This document shows, in pieces, positions 1-6,974 of a stretch of DNA of 14,791 nt. Each line of letters begins with the position of its first letter. The first letter of the stretch is position 1. The notes below the pieces were generated by a model. It was not told the origin of the DNA and did no database searches. It saw nothing but the letters and a program-made list of their open reading frames with translations. The DNA comes from JAFGPJ01 sp964439135 (GTDB lineage Bacteria; Planctomycetota; Phycisphaerae; Sedimentisphaerales; Anaerobacaceae): contig CAYTNN010000107.1 in the NCBI GenBank assembly GCA_964439135.1, positions 1 to 14,791 of the forward strand. Direction: 5' to 3'. The translations under genes were made by a program, and so were the position numbers.

Positions 1-270
1 CCGACTCGATACAAAAGCGAGCGCCGGCTGTTCGTTCAGCAGGCCCAGCACCCGAAGATCGTTTACGAATCGGGCAAGTGTATCGACTGCGGCCTCTGTG
101 TTCAGATTGCCGCCAAAGCCGGCGAAGAACTCGGACTGACCTTTATCGGCCGGGGCTTTGATGTCCGGGTGGCCGTTCCTTTCGAGCGTTCGATCGCCGA
201 TGGTCTCACACAATCCGCGGCCGAATGCGTCGCCGCTTGCCCGACCGGGGCTTTGGCATTTACGGAATAA
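1..270 (+). CDS. NuoG/HoxU-like iron-sulfur subunit, C-terminal fragment
   Basis: This is the last 89 codons of a gene that begins outside the window; frame 1 is open from base 1 to TAA at 268-270. The visible part is the [4Fe-4S] ferredoxin-like domain of the NADH dehydrogenase G / HoxU family. It has KCIDCGLC (CxxCxxC), then FIGRGFDVRV, then a distal CVAACPTGAL. Three clustered cysteines plus the distal Cys-Pro is the ligand set of the NuoG N4 cluster, so one [4Fe-4S] centre is expected. The protein stops right after this domain, so it lacks the molybdopterin-like C-terminal half of full NuoG. That resembles the short HoxU-type subunits of NAD-linked hydrogenases or other diaphorase-type complexes. 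It would pass electrons between a flavin subunit and a partner in the cytoplasm. Which complex it belongs to cannot be decided without the upstream genes. Confidence 0.8.
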   Translation, partial: PTRYKSERRLFVQQAQHPKIVYESGKCIDCGLCVQIAAKAGEELGLTFIGRGFDVRVAVPFERSIADGLTQSAAECVAACPTGALAFTE

Positions 271-298
271 TAAGCAGAAATTTTGAAAAATAGAGAGA

Positions 299-327
299 TT
301 GATACTCAAGGGAAAATCCTGTATAAA
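299..327 (+). promoter_or_regulatory. Putative sigma70-type promoter for the first beta-propeller gene
   Basis: TTGATA (299-304) and TATAAA (322-327) are separated by exactly 17 bp in an AT-rich gap after the preceding stop codon. The predicted transcript would start near 333-335, leaving a 5' leader of roughly 30 nt before the ATG at 367. An in-frame TTG at 283 lies upstream of this promoter, which argues against it as the start. Seen by eye only. Confidence 0.5.
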
Positions 328-354
328 TCTGCACGTAAAATTTATTGTATTTTT

Positions 355-358
355 GGAG
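355..358 (+). promoter_or_regulatory. Ribosome binding site GGAG deciding the start at 367
   Basis: GGAG lies 8 nt before ATG 367. No comparable site precedes the in-frame TTG at 283, and a signal peptide begins at 367, so the shorter protein is preferred. Confidence 0.6.
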
Positions 359-366
359 ATGTATTT

Positions 367-1602
367 ATGAAATTGCGAAGAATGATGAAAAGTTATATGC
401 ATGTATTGATCCTTGGACTCGGTATATCTGCGATTGTTTGCAGTACCGCTCAGGCGGCGGACTGGCCCAACTACCGGGGGCCAAATTACGATGGAATATC
501 GAGTGAAACCGGCTGGGCCGCAACCTGGCCCGAAGATGGCCCGAAGGTGCTTTGGAAATTTTCGCTTGGAACCGGATTCGCCTCTATGGCTGTAAGCAAC
601 GGCAAGGTCTACGCCATGGGCAATATCGACGATAACGACTTCCTTTATTGTCTGGACGCCGCGACAGGCAGGGAAATATGGAAGAAATCCTATCCATGCC
701 CGTTGTACAAGAAGAACCACGAAGGCGGCCCCTGCGCGACGCCGACAATAGACGGTGACGCGGTTTACACCTTCAGCAAAAACGGCGATGCCATTCGTTT
801 CAAGGCGGTGACAGGCGAGATCGTCTGGCATAAGAATCTTAACAAGGAATTGGGCTTGAAGTTCCCCACCTGGTACTTCGCAGGCTCGGCGCTTGTGGCC
901 GGAGACCTTGTGATCTACAACGCCGGCTCCTACGGCATAGCACTTAAAAAAGCCGACGGCAGCCCGGCATGGCAAAGCGCAAAAGAGGCATGTGGTTACA
1001 CAACCGCCGTCCCGTTCGAAATCGGAGGCCAGAAAGGCGTGGCAATGGCTGTAAGCCAGGAACTCGTCGGCCTGAACCCTGCAACGGGAAAGGTAATGTG
1101 GAAATTCCCCTGGAAGACCAGCTACGATATTAATTCCTCCGACGCTATTGTCTCGGGTGACACCGTCTTCATTTCGTCCGGGTACAACAAAGGCTGTGCC
1201 CTGGTGAAAATCAGCAGCGGTGATGCCACCACAGTCTGGCAGAACAAGAATATGCGGAACCATATCAACTGCTCGGTACTCTGGCAAGGACACATTTACG
1301 GCTTCGACGGACAGGTTGGTGGCGGCGGGAAATTGACGTGTCTCGACCTGGCAACCGGAGAGAAGAAGTGGTCGCAGGGCGGTATGGGCACCGGTTCGCT
1401 TATGATTGCCGACGGTAAGATGATTATCCTCGGCGAAAAGGGTAAGCTGGTTATCGCGGCCGCTTCGCCGGAAGGATTTAAGGAACTTGCCTCGGCGGAG
1501 ATTCTTACGGGCAAGTGCTGGACGTATCCGGTCCTGGCGAACGGCAGAATCTATGCCCGCAATGCGGATGGACAATTGGTATGCGTTGATGTCAGCGGCT
1601 AA
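367..1602 (+). CDS. Secreted PQQ-like beta-propeller protein (paralog 1)
   Basis: A 411-residue exported protein. Residues 1-30 form a Sec signal peptide: a basic start (MKLRRMMK), a hydrophobic core and an AQA cleavage site. The mature protein opens with ADWPNYRGPNYDG, typical of planctomycete PQQ-like propellers. Blade repeats of the form 'CLDAATGREIWKK' recur, for example FKAVTGEIVWHK, LNPATGKVMWKF and CLDLATGEKKWSQ, ending in LVCVDVSG. This indicates a BamB/quinoprotein-type propeller of probably seven or eight blades. No dehydrogenase active site or PQQ-binding residue could be assigned, so the fold is supported but not an enzymatic role; it may be a scaffold or binding protein in the periplasm. 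The paralog that follows shares the same N-terminal signature and blade motifs, pointing to tandem duplication. Confidence 0.85.
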   Translation: MKLRRMMKSYMHVLILGLGISAIVCSTAQAADWPNYRGPNYDGISSETGWAATWPEDGPKVLWKFSLGTGFASMAVSNGKVYAMGNIDDNDFLYCLDAATGREIWKKSYPCPLYKKNHEGGPCATPTIDGDAVYTFSKNGDAIRFKAVTGEIVWHKNLNKELGLKFPTWYFAGSALVAGDLVIYNAGSYGIALKKADGSPAWQSAKEACGYTTAVPFEIGGQKGVAMAVSQELVGLNPATGKVMWKFPWKTSYDINSSDAIVSGDTVFISSGYNKGCALVKISSGDATTVWQNKNMRNHINCSVLWQGHIYGFDGQVGGGGKLTCLDLATGEKKWSQGGMGTGSLMIADGKMIILGEKGKLVIAAASPEGFKELASAEILTGKCWTYPVLANGRIYARNADGQLVCVDVSG

Positions 1603-1638
1603 AGCTGAGATTATACCGGCACAATTTGATTGACGTAA

Positions 1639-1669
1639 CGGAGACGGCGATTCGGAGATGCCGTCTCCG
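1639..1669 (+). other. Intergenic hairpin between the two propeller genes
   Basis: CGGAGACGGC (1639-1648) and its perfect complement GCCGTCTCCG (1660-1669) form a 10-bp, GC-rich stem with an 11-nt loop. No T-run follows, so it is not a canonical intrinsic terminator. It may attenuate transcription or protect the upstream mRNA end. It is the only structured element in the 108-bp gap. Confidence 0.55.
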
Positions 1670-1698
1670 AATATAAAAGCTCTGAGTTTCTTAAGAAA

Positions 1699-1702
1699 AG
1701 GA
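1699..1702 (+). promoter_or_regulatory. Ribosome binding site AGGA favouring the start at 1711
   Basis: AGGA (within AAAAGGA) ends 8 nt before ATG 1711 but only 2 nt before the in-frame ATG 1705. Spacing favours 1711; the two choices differ by two residues. Confidence 0.45.
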
Positions 1703-1710
1703 TTATGGGT

Positions 1711-3021
1711 ATGTTGAGAATAATTAGAAGATGTCGATTCGTTCCGGTCATCGGACTGGTTCTTTGTTTGGGTGCGCTCGGTTATAACAATGTCGCGCAG
1801 GGAGCGGATTGGCCGCAGTGGCGCGGACCCAATCGCGACGGCGTATGCAGTGAAACAGGGCTGCTCAAGAGCTGGCCGGCCGATGGCCCCAAACTTCTGT
1901 GGGAGACCACGGGTTTTGGCCCGGGCTATTCGAGCATGGCAATCGTAGGCGGCAGGCTTTATACGATGGGCGATATTTCCCTCGGCTCCGAACAGACGCA
2001 GTGCGTTCTTGCCTGCGACCTGGCTACGCATAAGCGCCTGTGGGCAGCCAAAGTCGGACCTGTACATAATGATGGCGGACCAAGATGCACGCCAACCGTC
2101 GACAATGGATCTGTCTATGCAATCGGCACCTCGGGTGACCTGGTTTGTGTCGATGCTCAGACCGGCAGCGTGCACTGGAGCAGGAATTTTGAAAAGGACC
2201 TGGGCGTGGGAAAAAATCCCGGCTGGAGATTCAGCGAATCGCCCCTTATTGACGGTGACAAACTGCTCTGTACGCCCGGCGGCAGGGACGCTGTCATGGT
2301 GGCACTCGACAAGAATACTGGAGAACTGATCTGGAAATGCTCGATGCCCGACATCGGAAAAAGAGGCAAGGATGAAGCCGGCTATTCGTCCATCGTCATC
2401 ACCGAAGCGGGCGGTGTCCGGCAGTACGTCCAGTTGACAAACAAGGGCCTGATAGGAGTCGCCGCGAAAGACGGCCGGTTCCTCTGGGGATACAACAAAA
2501 TAGCAAATAGTGTCGCTAATATTCCGACTCCAATCGTTTACGGAAACTTCATATTCTGTTCGACCGCCTACAACACCGGCAGCGCACTGCTTGAGCTGAC
2601 CGCGGCGGGCGACGGCGTCGATGCGAAAGAGATTTATTTTCTCAACGCCAATACCCTCCAGAACCATCACGGCGGCCTCGTCCGCGTAGGCGATTATATT
2701 TACGGCGGCCATGGCCACGGTAAGGGCAAGCCAACCTGCATCGAAGCAAAGACCGGCAAGGTCATGTGGCAGAAGGACCAGCCGGGCGGCGGCTCTGCAG
2801 CCGTTCTTTACGCCGACGGCAATCTGTACTTTCGCTACGAGGACAACACAATGGCACTCATCGAGGCCGATCCTCAAAACTACAACCTTATAAGCACGTT
2901 CAAGCTGCCCAGGCGGCCGGGCATGAGCGGCCCGGGCTGGTCGCACCTGGTTATTGTCGACGGCAGGCTTTATGCTCGACATAGTGACGTCCTGATGGTA
3001 TATGATATTAAAGCAAAATAG
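1711..3021 (+). CDS. Secreted PQQ-like beta-propeller protein (paralog 2)
   Basis: A 436-residue exported protein; an alternative ATG at 1705 would add two residues. It has a basic N-terminus (MLRIIRRCRF), a hydrophobic core and a likely cleavage near VAQG, followed by ADWPQWRGPNRDG. Propeller blade motifs recur: CDLATHKRLWAAK, CVDAQTGSVHWSR, ALDKNTGELIWKC, IEAKTGKVMWQKD, then a closing VYDIKAK. N-terminal matches to paralog 1 (ADWPxxRGPNxDGxxSETG, then WPxDGPKxLW) show the two are tandem duplicates. It is probably periplasmic; ligand or partner is unknown. It may be cotranscribed with the cysteine-rich membrane protein that begins 50 bp downstream. No catalytic residues were recognised. Confidence 0.85.
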   Translation: MLRIIRRCRFVPVIGLVLCLGALGYNNVAQGADWPQWRGPNRDGVCSETGLLKSWPADGPKLLWETTGFGPGYSSMAIVGGRLYTMGDISLGSEQTQCVLACDLATHKRLWAAKVGPVHNDGGPRCTPTVDNGSVYAIGTSGDLVCVDAQTGSVHWSRNFEKDLGVGKNPGWRFSESPLIDGDKLLCTPGGRDAVMVALDKNTGELIWKCSMPDIGKRGKDEAGYSSIVITEAGGVRQYVQLTNKGLIGVAAKDGRFLWGYNKIANSVANIPTPIVYGNFIFCSTAYNTGSALLELTAAGDGVDAKEIYFLNANTLQNHHGGLVRVGDYIYGGHGHGKGKPTCIEAKTGKVMWQKDQPGGGSAAVLYADGNLYFRYEDNTMALIEADPQNYNLISTFKLPRRPGMSGPGWSHLVIVDGRLYARHSDVLMVYDIKAK

Positions 3022-3060
3022 GGAAAGTCGTGCCGGCAGGACTTTCCCGGGTTCCCGTGA

Positions 3061-3065
3061 AAGGA
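3061..3065 (+). promoter_or_regulatory. Ribosome binding site AAGGA deciding the start at 3072
   Basis: AAGGA lies 6 nt before ATG 3072. The longer in-frame GTG at 3030 has no convincing site, so translation probably starts at 3072. Confidence 0.55.
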
Positions 3066-3071
3066 AGACCA

Positions 3072-3629
3072 ATGGCCAAACAAACGGCCCCGGACAATAA
3101 CGGCCAGGCAGGCGAGCCGATGCGGCAGTACTCGCCCGCCCAGGAACTGATCAACAACACGGCATACATCGTTATGATCCTGCTGGGATCGGTCATTCTT
3201 ATTACCAGCTACGGCGGCTCGGCGGGAGGCTGGATCTCCGCTGTCGCATACCTGGCGTACGGCATAGTCGGGGCTGTCTGGATTATGGTTTTCGTCTGCC
3301 CGTTTTGCAGGTATTTCGACACGCGGTCGTGTCCCTGCGGATACGGACACATCGCGGCAAGGTTTCGCGACAAAGAAACGGTCGAATGCTTCAACGAAAA
3401 GTTCAAGAAGCATATCCCCGTCATCGTTCCGCTCTGGTTCATTCCTATCGTTGCGGGCGTTTTCCCCCTGATACGCAATTTCTCGCTGCCCCTGCTGGTT
3501 ATGCTTATCATATTCGCCATTAATGCCTTTATCATTCTGCCGCTCGTATCGACCAAACACGGCTGCAAAGAATGTCCCCAGAAAGAGACCTGTCCCTGGA
3601 TGAAATACACAGTCAAGCCGGCCGGCTGA
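3072..3629 (+). CDS. Cysteine-rich four-helix membrane protein, unknown function
   Basis: A 185-residue protein that I do not recognise as a named family. It has a polar N-terminus of about 28 residues and four likely membrane helices (about 31-46, 53-75, 115-133 and 138-158). Cysteines cluster just after helix 2 as VCPFCRYF...SCPCGYG (C76, C79, C87, C89), with C106 in the connecting segment and GCKECPQKETCPW (C165, C168, C174) after helix 4. With four helices, the loop after helix 2 and the C-terminal tail fall on the same face, so both cysteine groups could cooperate in binding a metal or Fe-S centre, or in thiol chemistry. It lies 50 bp behind the second propeller gene and is probably in that transcription unit. 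It ends 23 bp before the stop of the convergent minus-strand gene. A redox or metal role is inference from the cysteines only. Confidence 0.75.
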   Translation: MAKQTAPDNNGQAGEPMRQYSPAQELINNTAYIVMILLGSVILITSYGGSAGGWISAVAYLAYGIVGAVWIMVFVCPFCRYFDTRSCPCGYGHIAARFRDKETVECFNEKFKKHIPVIVPLWFIPIVAGVFPLIRNFSLPLLVMLIIFAINAFIILPLVSTKHGCKECPQKETCPWMKYTVKPAG

Positions 3630-3652
3630 TGTTTTCTTCATTAGCTCGCTCC

Positions 3653-5305
3653 TTAGTTCTTTTTGAAATGGAACATTACCGCCCGGCTGTCGGGGGCATC
3701 AAATTTGAAGCGGCCCCGAGCCGTTTCGCTGAGAGTTTCTTCCTCTTTACTGATTATATCATAGCGTTTGACTGTCCATGTCCCGCCCGGCAGGTTAGCG
3801 ACTATTTGCTTATGAGCCTTGTTCGTGCCGAGCACGTATTCATGGCCGGCCCAGGCGAGGCCGCGGAAGCCTGGATGTAGATTCGAGAAGATGCCGGTCT
3901 CGGGCGCCATTTTCCAGAACGTGATATTCTTGTCGATAGTTTTGCGCAGGTATTTCAGGTTGTCGGCAGACGTGTGCTCTGCCGGGTTGAATCGTCCCAT
4001 GAAATACTGGCCCAGCTTGTTGCCCGGTTTTTCGCCGGTCGTACCGTAGCCGCCGCCGAGAAAAGCACCGAGATGAGACTCGATTGTGTCGTGCTCGGTG
4101 TGTCTGTCGCCTTTGCCCTCGTAGCTTAACTCATCGTTAATCGTCGGCTTGTTGCGCGGGCCTTTGCCGGACGGATTTCGCCATGTATATTGAATCGCGT
4201 CGGCGGCATCGGGAAGATTGCGAATCTTCTTCTGGATAATCTGATGATCATTCCAGGCTACAAGCTCATCAAACTTTGCCGGCCATAACGTACTTGGAAC
4301 CGTATGTACACTCAGCGGCGTAGGGTAGGGCAGATATTGCCTGATGATTTGTCCGAATCGGGCGATTTGTTCTTCGGTATATTTCGGCTCTTTGATATTA
4401 AATTCATTGCACAGGCATATCCAAACATTGGGATAACTACCGTAGCGGGCGGCGATGTATTTAAGATAAGGCGTGGGGTCGCCGCCGTTATTGCCTGCTC
4501 GCAGAACGGAGCGTGATTCTTTGGTATCCGGGCCGCACAGAATCAAATCGGCAATCAAATCGTGCTCCCACGCGGTTCGCACTGCCAGGTCGGCACGTTG
4601 GCCAAACCAGCAGGGATTTGGCCGGTGTGAATCATCGCCTGAATCGCTTAAATGCCCGTTATTGTCTAAAAACGGCTTTTCATCCGGGTTGGGATACCGG
4701 TCGCCATACGATGTGAAGCGAAGTTTCTTAAAATATTTCGAGTTGCCAGCGATGTCGGCGGCGATATCGTTTCCGCTGGGCTTGCCGCCCGGTTGATAGC
4801 CGGAGAGAAACGTATAATGCGTGTTGCCGAAGATATATTGATGTGAGCCGTCCGAACGCATGTACCACCGGCGGCCCGGACTGTCGGGATCAACAATCCA
4901 GAAGCCCGGATGGTCCGAAGATACGGCGGTCACGTATTGGCCCTGCTTTTGGCCGTTTAGCTCCGGTTTGTTCGAATATACCTCAACCATATCCCAGCGT
5001 CCGGGCTTTGTGGGGCAAAAGCGGATTTTGAAAACGCTGCCAGTGGTGCCTCCTTTGCCATCGCTGTCCCAGAAGCCGTGAATCTTGTATTCCGGCGAGC
5101 CGCTTTCATGCCGGAAACGAGCCCAGAAATCAATATCCCGTGCCGGCACGTCCGTCTGGCTCTGCGCCGGCCCGTCAAAAGTAAGCTCTGCAACAGAATA
5201 TACAGCGGCTTTAGCGATTTCCACTGCCCGTACCTTGGAGCAAACTAAAATTAGAGGCAGCAATACTGCAAGAACCCACATTTTCCCATTTATTTGCCGT
5301 ATCAT
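3653..5305 (-). CDS. Exported glycoside hydrolase-like protein (DUF5060 + DUF4038 type)
   Basis: A 550-residue minus-strand protein starting at the ATG complementary to 5303-5305, with AAAGGA about 8 nt upstream. Residues 1-27 form a signal peptide with cleavage near VRA. Residues about 30-135 resemble the DUF5060 beta-sandwich (VYSVAELTFDG, DIDFWARFRHESG, FWDSDG, RFCPTKPGRWD). From about 140 a TIM-barrel glycosidase domain of the DUF4038 type follows, with FGNTHYTF, WEHDLIADLIL and VWICLCNEFN. N300-E301 is the NE pair typical of the acid/base in clan GH-A-like barrels. PTINDELSYEG supplies E392 and E396 as nucleophile candidates. A C-terminal beta domain (about 485-550; GTWTVKRYD, FDAPDSRAVMFHF) resembles those capping DUF4038 enzymes. 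It probably cleaves a plant- or algal-type polysaccharide outside the cytoplasm; substrate is unknown. Catalytic assignment is by motif position, not by alignment. Confidence 0.85.
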   Translation of the reverse strand: MIRQINGKMWVLAVLLPLILVCSKVRAVEIAKAAVYSVAELTFDGPAQSQTDVPARDIDFWARFRHESGSPEYKIHGFWDSDGKGGTTGSVFKIRFCPTKPGRWDMVEVYSNKPELNGQKQGQYVTAVSSDHPGFWIVDPDSPGRRWYMRSDGSHQYIFGNTHYTFLSGYQPGGKPSGNDIAADIAGNSKYFKKLRFTSYGDRYPNPDEKPFLDNNGHLSDSGDDSHRPNPCWFGQRADLAVRTAWEHDLIADLILCGPDTKESRSVLRAGNNGGDPTPYLKYIAARYGSYPNVWICLCNEFNIKEPKYTEEQIARFGQIIRQYLPYPTPLSVHTVPSTLWPAKFDELVAWNDHQIIQKKIRNLPDAADAIQYTWRNPSGKGPRNKPTINDELSYEGKGDRHTEHDTIESHLGAFLGGGYGTTGEKPGNKLGQYFMGRFNPAEHTSADNLKYLRKTIDKNITFWKMAPETGIFSNLHPGFRGLAWAGHEYVLGTNKAHKQIVANLPGGTWTVKRYDIISKEEETLSETARGRFKFDAPDSRAVMFHFKKN

Positions 5306-5394
5306 TGCGGTTTTCCTTTCATCAATTAAGGATACTTTGACTAAACAGGCAGTCTAAAGCATTAAACCGTATCAGTCACATATACTTTGAAGAA

Positions 5395-5425
5395 ATTGGC
5401 TTTGATTGGCTTTGAATTGGCTTTG
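5395..5425 (+). repeat. Three tandem copies of ATTGGCTTTG
   Basis: ATTGGCTTTG occurs at 5395-5404, 5405-5414 and 5416-5425, giving periods of 10 and 11 bp, close to one helical turn. Further single copies lie at 5505-5514 and 5693-5702, with degenerate copies at 5585-5594 and 5595-5604. Confidence 0.9.
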
Positions 5426-5527
5426 TTTTCACGCCGACCAAAACCACACAAATCCTCTTAATACCATTTCAAATAGATACTTACGCCATTTCTGACTTTT
5501 TAAAATTGGCTTTGTTTTTTCAAATAG
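5417..5527 (+). repeat. Duplicated intergenic unit, copy A
   Basis: This unit begins with TTGGCTTTGTTTT, then a CGCCGACCAAAACC-like block, ACTTACGCCAT, and ends in ATTGGCTTTG plus T6 plus CAAATAG. The closing 49 bp (5479-5527) matches 5667-5715 at 41 of 49 positions without gaps, and the last 23 bp are identical. Confidence 0.75.
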
Positions 5528-5566
5528 CACCCTTTCAAATCGTTTCAGGTTTCGTTCTTGGGATTT

Positions 5567-5581
5567 CCGGCCAAAGGCCGG
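5567..5581 (+). repeat. Small perfect hairpin CCGGCC-AAA-GGCCGG
   Basis: A 6-bp all-GC stem with a 3-nt loop, lying between the two copies of the duplicated unit. It stands out in the AT-rich surroundings and may be part of the repeat element. Confidence 0.7.
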
Positions 5582-5595
5582 CAAATTGGGTTTGT

Positions 5596-5715
5596 TTGGC
5601 TTTGTTTTTCGCCGCCCAAAACCGCCAAAAATCAGAAAAATACTCATAAGTCTTTACCATCATTAAACTAACGCCATGTCGCCTATTTTAACATTGGCTT
5701 TGTTTTTTCAAATAG
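5596..5715 (+). repeat. Duplicated intergenic unit, copy B
   Basis: Second copy of the unit at 5417-5527. It has the same order of blocks: TTGGCTTTGTTTTT, CGCCGCCCAAAACCGCC, ACTAACGCCAT, then ATTGGCTTTG plus T6 plus CAAATAG. It is about 9 bp longer owing to small indels in the middle. Both copies end at the same base of the CAAATAG motif. Confidence 0.7.
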
Positions 5716-5754
5716 GGTTAGGATGTTCCACCGTGTAGGGATTCCATATTTGTC

Positions 5755-5774
5755 ATTCCCGCGAAAGCGGGAAT
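5755..5774 (+). repeat. ATTCCC-N8-GGGAAT hairpin (dRS3/REP-like)
   Basis: ATTCCCGC and GCGGGAAT form a perfect 8-bp stem closed by a GAAA tetraloop. The layout ATTCCC-N8-GGGAAT is that of the Neisseria dRS3 repeat, and similar 'GTCATTCCCGCGAAAGCGGG' elements are scattered through many unrelated bacterial genomes. A repetitive extragenic palindrome is the likeliest identity. It is not placed as a terminator for either neighbour. Confidence 0.75.
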
Positions 5775-6136
5775 CCAGATCCTTGAATTTATAAAAGATT
5801 TTTACTTTTCCCTTTTTCCTTTATACTTGAATATGTTTTCTATATTCTATTCGTTAAGTATTATACGAACCGCAATCGAAAAAAGCGGGCATATTTTAAA
5901 TAAATCTCCGTGACTCCCCTCGGTACCTGATTTTCCATGCTCGGATTCCGAATTCTGTCTTCTACATAAGGAATCTCATCGATTGTATTTTTCTCTCTTT
6001 TTTTGCTTTTTTTCAAGTTTTTTAATTAACATTTAGCCTGCGAGATACGCCCTTGTCAGTAGTGGAATCGGCTGAAGTTATCTCATGCGCTGAATCCCGT
6101 GAGAGTCGCGGTAAAAAGTAGAATGCCCGTTTGTGT

Positions 6137-6165
6137 TTGTTCTGAGTAAGAGCAGAGGGTATAAT
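6137..6165 (+). promoter_or_regulatory. Possible sigma70 promoter for the gene at 6281
   Basis: TTGTTC (6137-6142) is followed after 17 bp by a perfect TATAAT (6160-6165). The -35 box is weak. The leader to the ATG at 6281 would be about 110 nt. Confidence 0.35.
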
Positions 6166-6280
6166 TTGAAATAACGACCTTGAGCGAGCAATAAATGATG
6201 GACGTAAAGAAGTGAATTTTTAGGGCGGCAGATGGGTTTCTGGAAGAAAATGCACTATACACGAATGGCGGTCCGTTAAA

Positions 6281-6865
6281 ATGCACCGTAAGAACAAACA
6301 TACTATACTGAATCGTCGTATCAAAGTTTCTGTTGCAGTAGTAATAATTTTGACGTGCTTCATTGTTCTGAAATTCACGCATGGGTCCCGGCTTTTTAAA
6401 AAATATGTATGCAATCCTATTCCGAAATCCGTGAGGAATATTAAGACACATGGAAAGGGTTGGCCTTCATGGGATATCTTTGGCTACAAGTACGTTATGC
6501 ACTTCGAGATTGGTAAGGCTGATTTACCACTTATCCTCAGTTCAAAGCAATTTAAGGAGGTAGAATGGTTCAAATATGAAAATGGCTCACTTACATGGGG
6601 AGATACTCCTCCATGGGAAAAAAATAATGAAGGTTGGTCCTCGGTAGCGCCAAAATCCCATTGGGAGGCAGAAAGCCTGGGTTTGTATCCACAATATAAG
6701 GGACAATCGGGACCTGCATGGTTTAAACCTAACGATTGGGGTAACCCCAAGGTATATGTCTTCAAGGAGAGAAACATCAGCTATCAGCAACAGATACAGA
6801 TTTTGATATACAATGAGGGACTTGCGGAGGCCTATCTTGTTGAGTACTTTGAGGGACACTGGTAG
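6281..6865 (+). CDS. Membrane-anchored protein of unknown function
   Basis: A 194-residue protein that I cannot assign to a named family. A basic N-terminus (MHRKNKHTILNRRIK) precedes one hydrophobic helix at about 14-31, so the rest is probably held on the outer face of the membrane as a single-pass anchor or uncleaved signal. The soluble part contains NPIPKSVRNIK, a WDIFGYKYVMHFEI stretch and many aromatics in the second half (WGDTPPWEKN, WFKPNDWGNP), then a charged end EYFEGHW. Uniform protein-like composition and an ATG-to-stop frame spanning the only open part of this AT-rich region support it as real. No good ribosome binding site precedes ATG 6281. Its base composition is lower in GC than the flanking genes, which could reflect later acquisition. 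It stands alone, 185 bp before the next gene. Confidence 0.65.
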   Translation: MHRKNKHTILNRRIKVSVAVVIILTCFIVLKFTHGSRLFKKYVCNPIPKSVRNIKTHGKGWPSWDIFGYKYVMHFEIGKADLPLILSSKQFKEVEWFKYENGSLTWGDTPPWEKNNEGWSSVAPKSHWEAESLGLYPQYKGQSGPAWFKPNDWGNPKVYVFKERNISYQQQIQILIYNEGLAEAYLVEYFEGHW

Positions 6866-6974
6866 CTAAATTTTCCGCATCTTATGGAACCGGAAAGTCT
6901 GGGGTGTAGAGCTGGGGGCATTATACATATCTTCAGGCCGGAGTAGGGCCTTTCGAAATCGTTTGAGGAGGCGC

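Larger units (their letters stand above)
5306..6280. other. AT-rich non-coding repeat island
   Basis: About 975 bp without a convincing gene on either strand. It is noticeably AT-richer than the flanking coding DNA. From 5395 to 5715 it holds ATTGGCTTTG repeats and an imperfect direct duplication. At 5755-5774 there is an ATTCCC-N8-GGGAAT hairpin, and about 5990-6025 is a T-rich tract with no hairpin in front of it. The rest (5780-5980 and 6030-6130) shows no recognisable element. The promoter of the minus-strand hydrolase must lie at its left end, and a promoter for the gene at 6281 is proposed at its right end. Confidence 0.7.

Noticed and set aside
85..250. Ferredoxin domain with missing cysteines, suggesting a decayed second cluster
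   Set aside because: The three-plus-one cysteine pattern is the normal N4-only arrangement of NuoG-type subunits, so nothing needs to have been lost.
283..366. N-terminal extension of the first propeller from TTG 283
   Set aside because: It would bury the signal peptide 28 residues in, has no clear ribosome binding site and lies upstream of the proposed promoter.
2970..3641. Minus-strand open frame of 223 codons opposite the cysteine-rich membrane protein
   Set aside because: The plus strand encodes a protein with coherent membrane helices and paired cysteines plus a good ribosome binding site; the antisense product is low-complexity and charged.
5429..5647. Minus-strand 72-codon open frame in the repeat island, with repeated KTKP motifs
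   Set aside because: It is the translation of the ATTGGCTTTG-type repeats themselves; the repeats explain the open frame better than a gene does. It is reported as repeats.
5395..5715. Possible CRISPR array
   Set aside because: The repeated motif is only about 10 bp, spacing is irregular (10, 11, about 90, about 190 bp), and no constant repeat/spacer structure or cas gene is present.
5990..6025. T-rich tract as an intrinsic terminator
   Set aside because: No stable GC-rich hairpin precedes it, and no plus-strand gene ends just upstream.
6931..6952. Weak hairpin AGGCC...GGCCT followed by TTT as a terminator for the gene at 6281
   Set aside because: The stem is only about 5 bp and the T-run only 3 nt; too weak to call.
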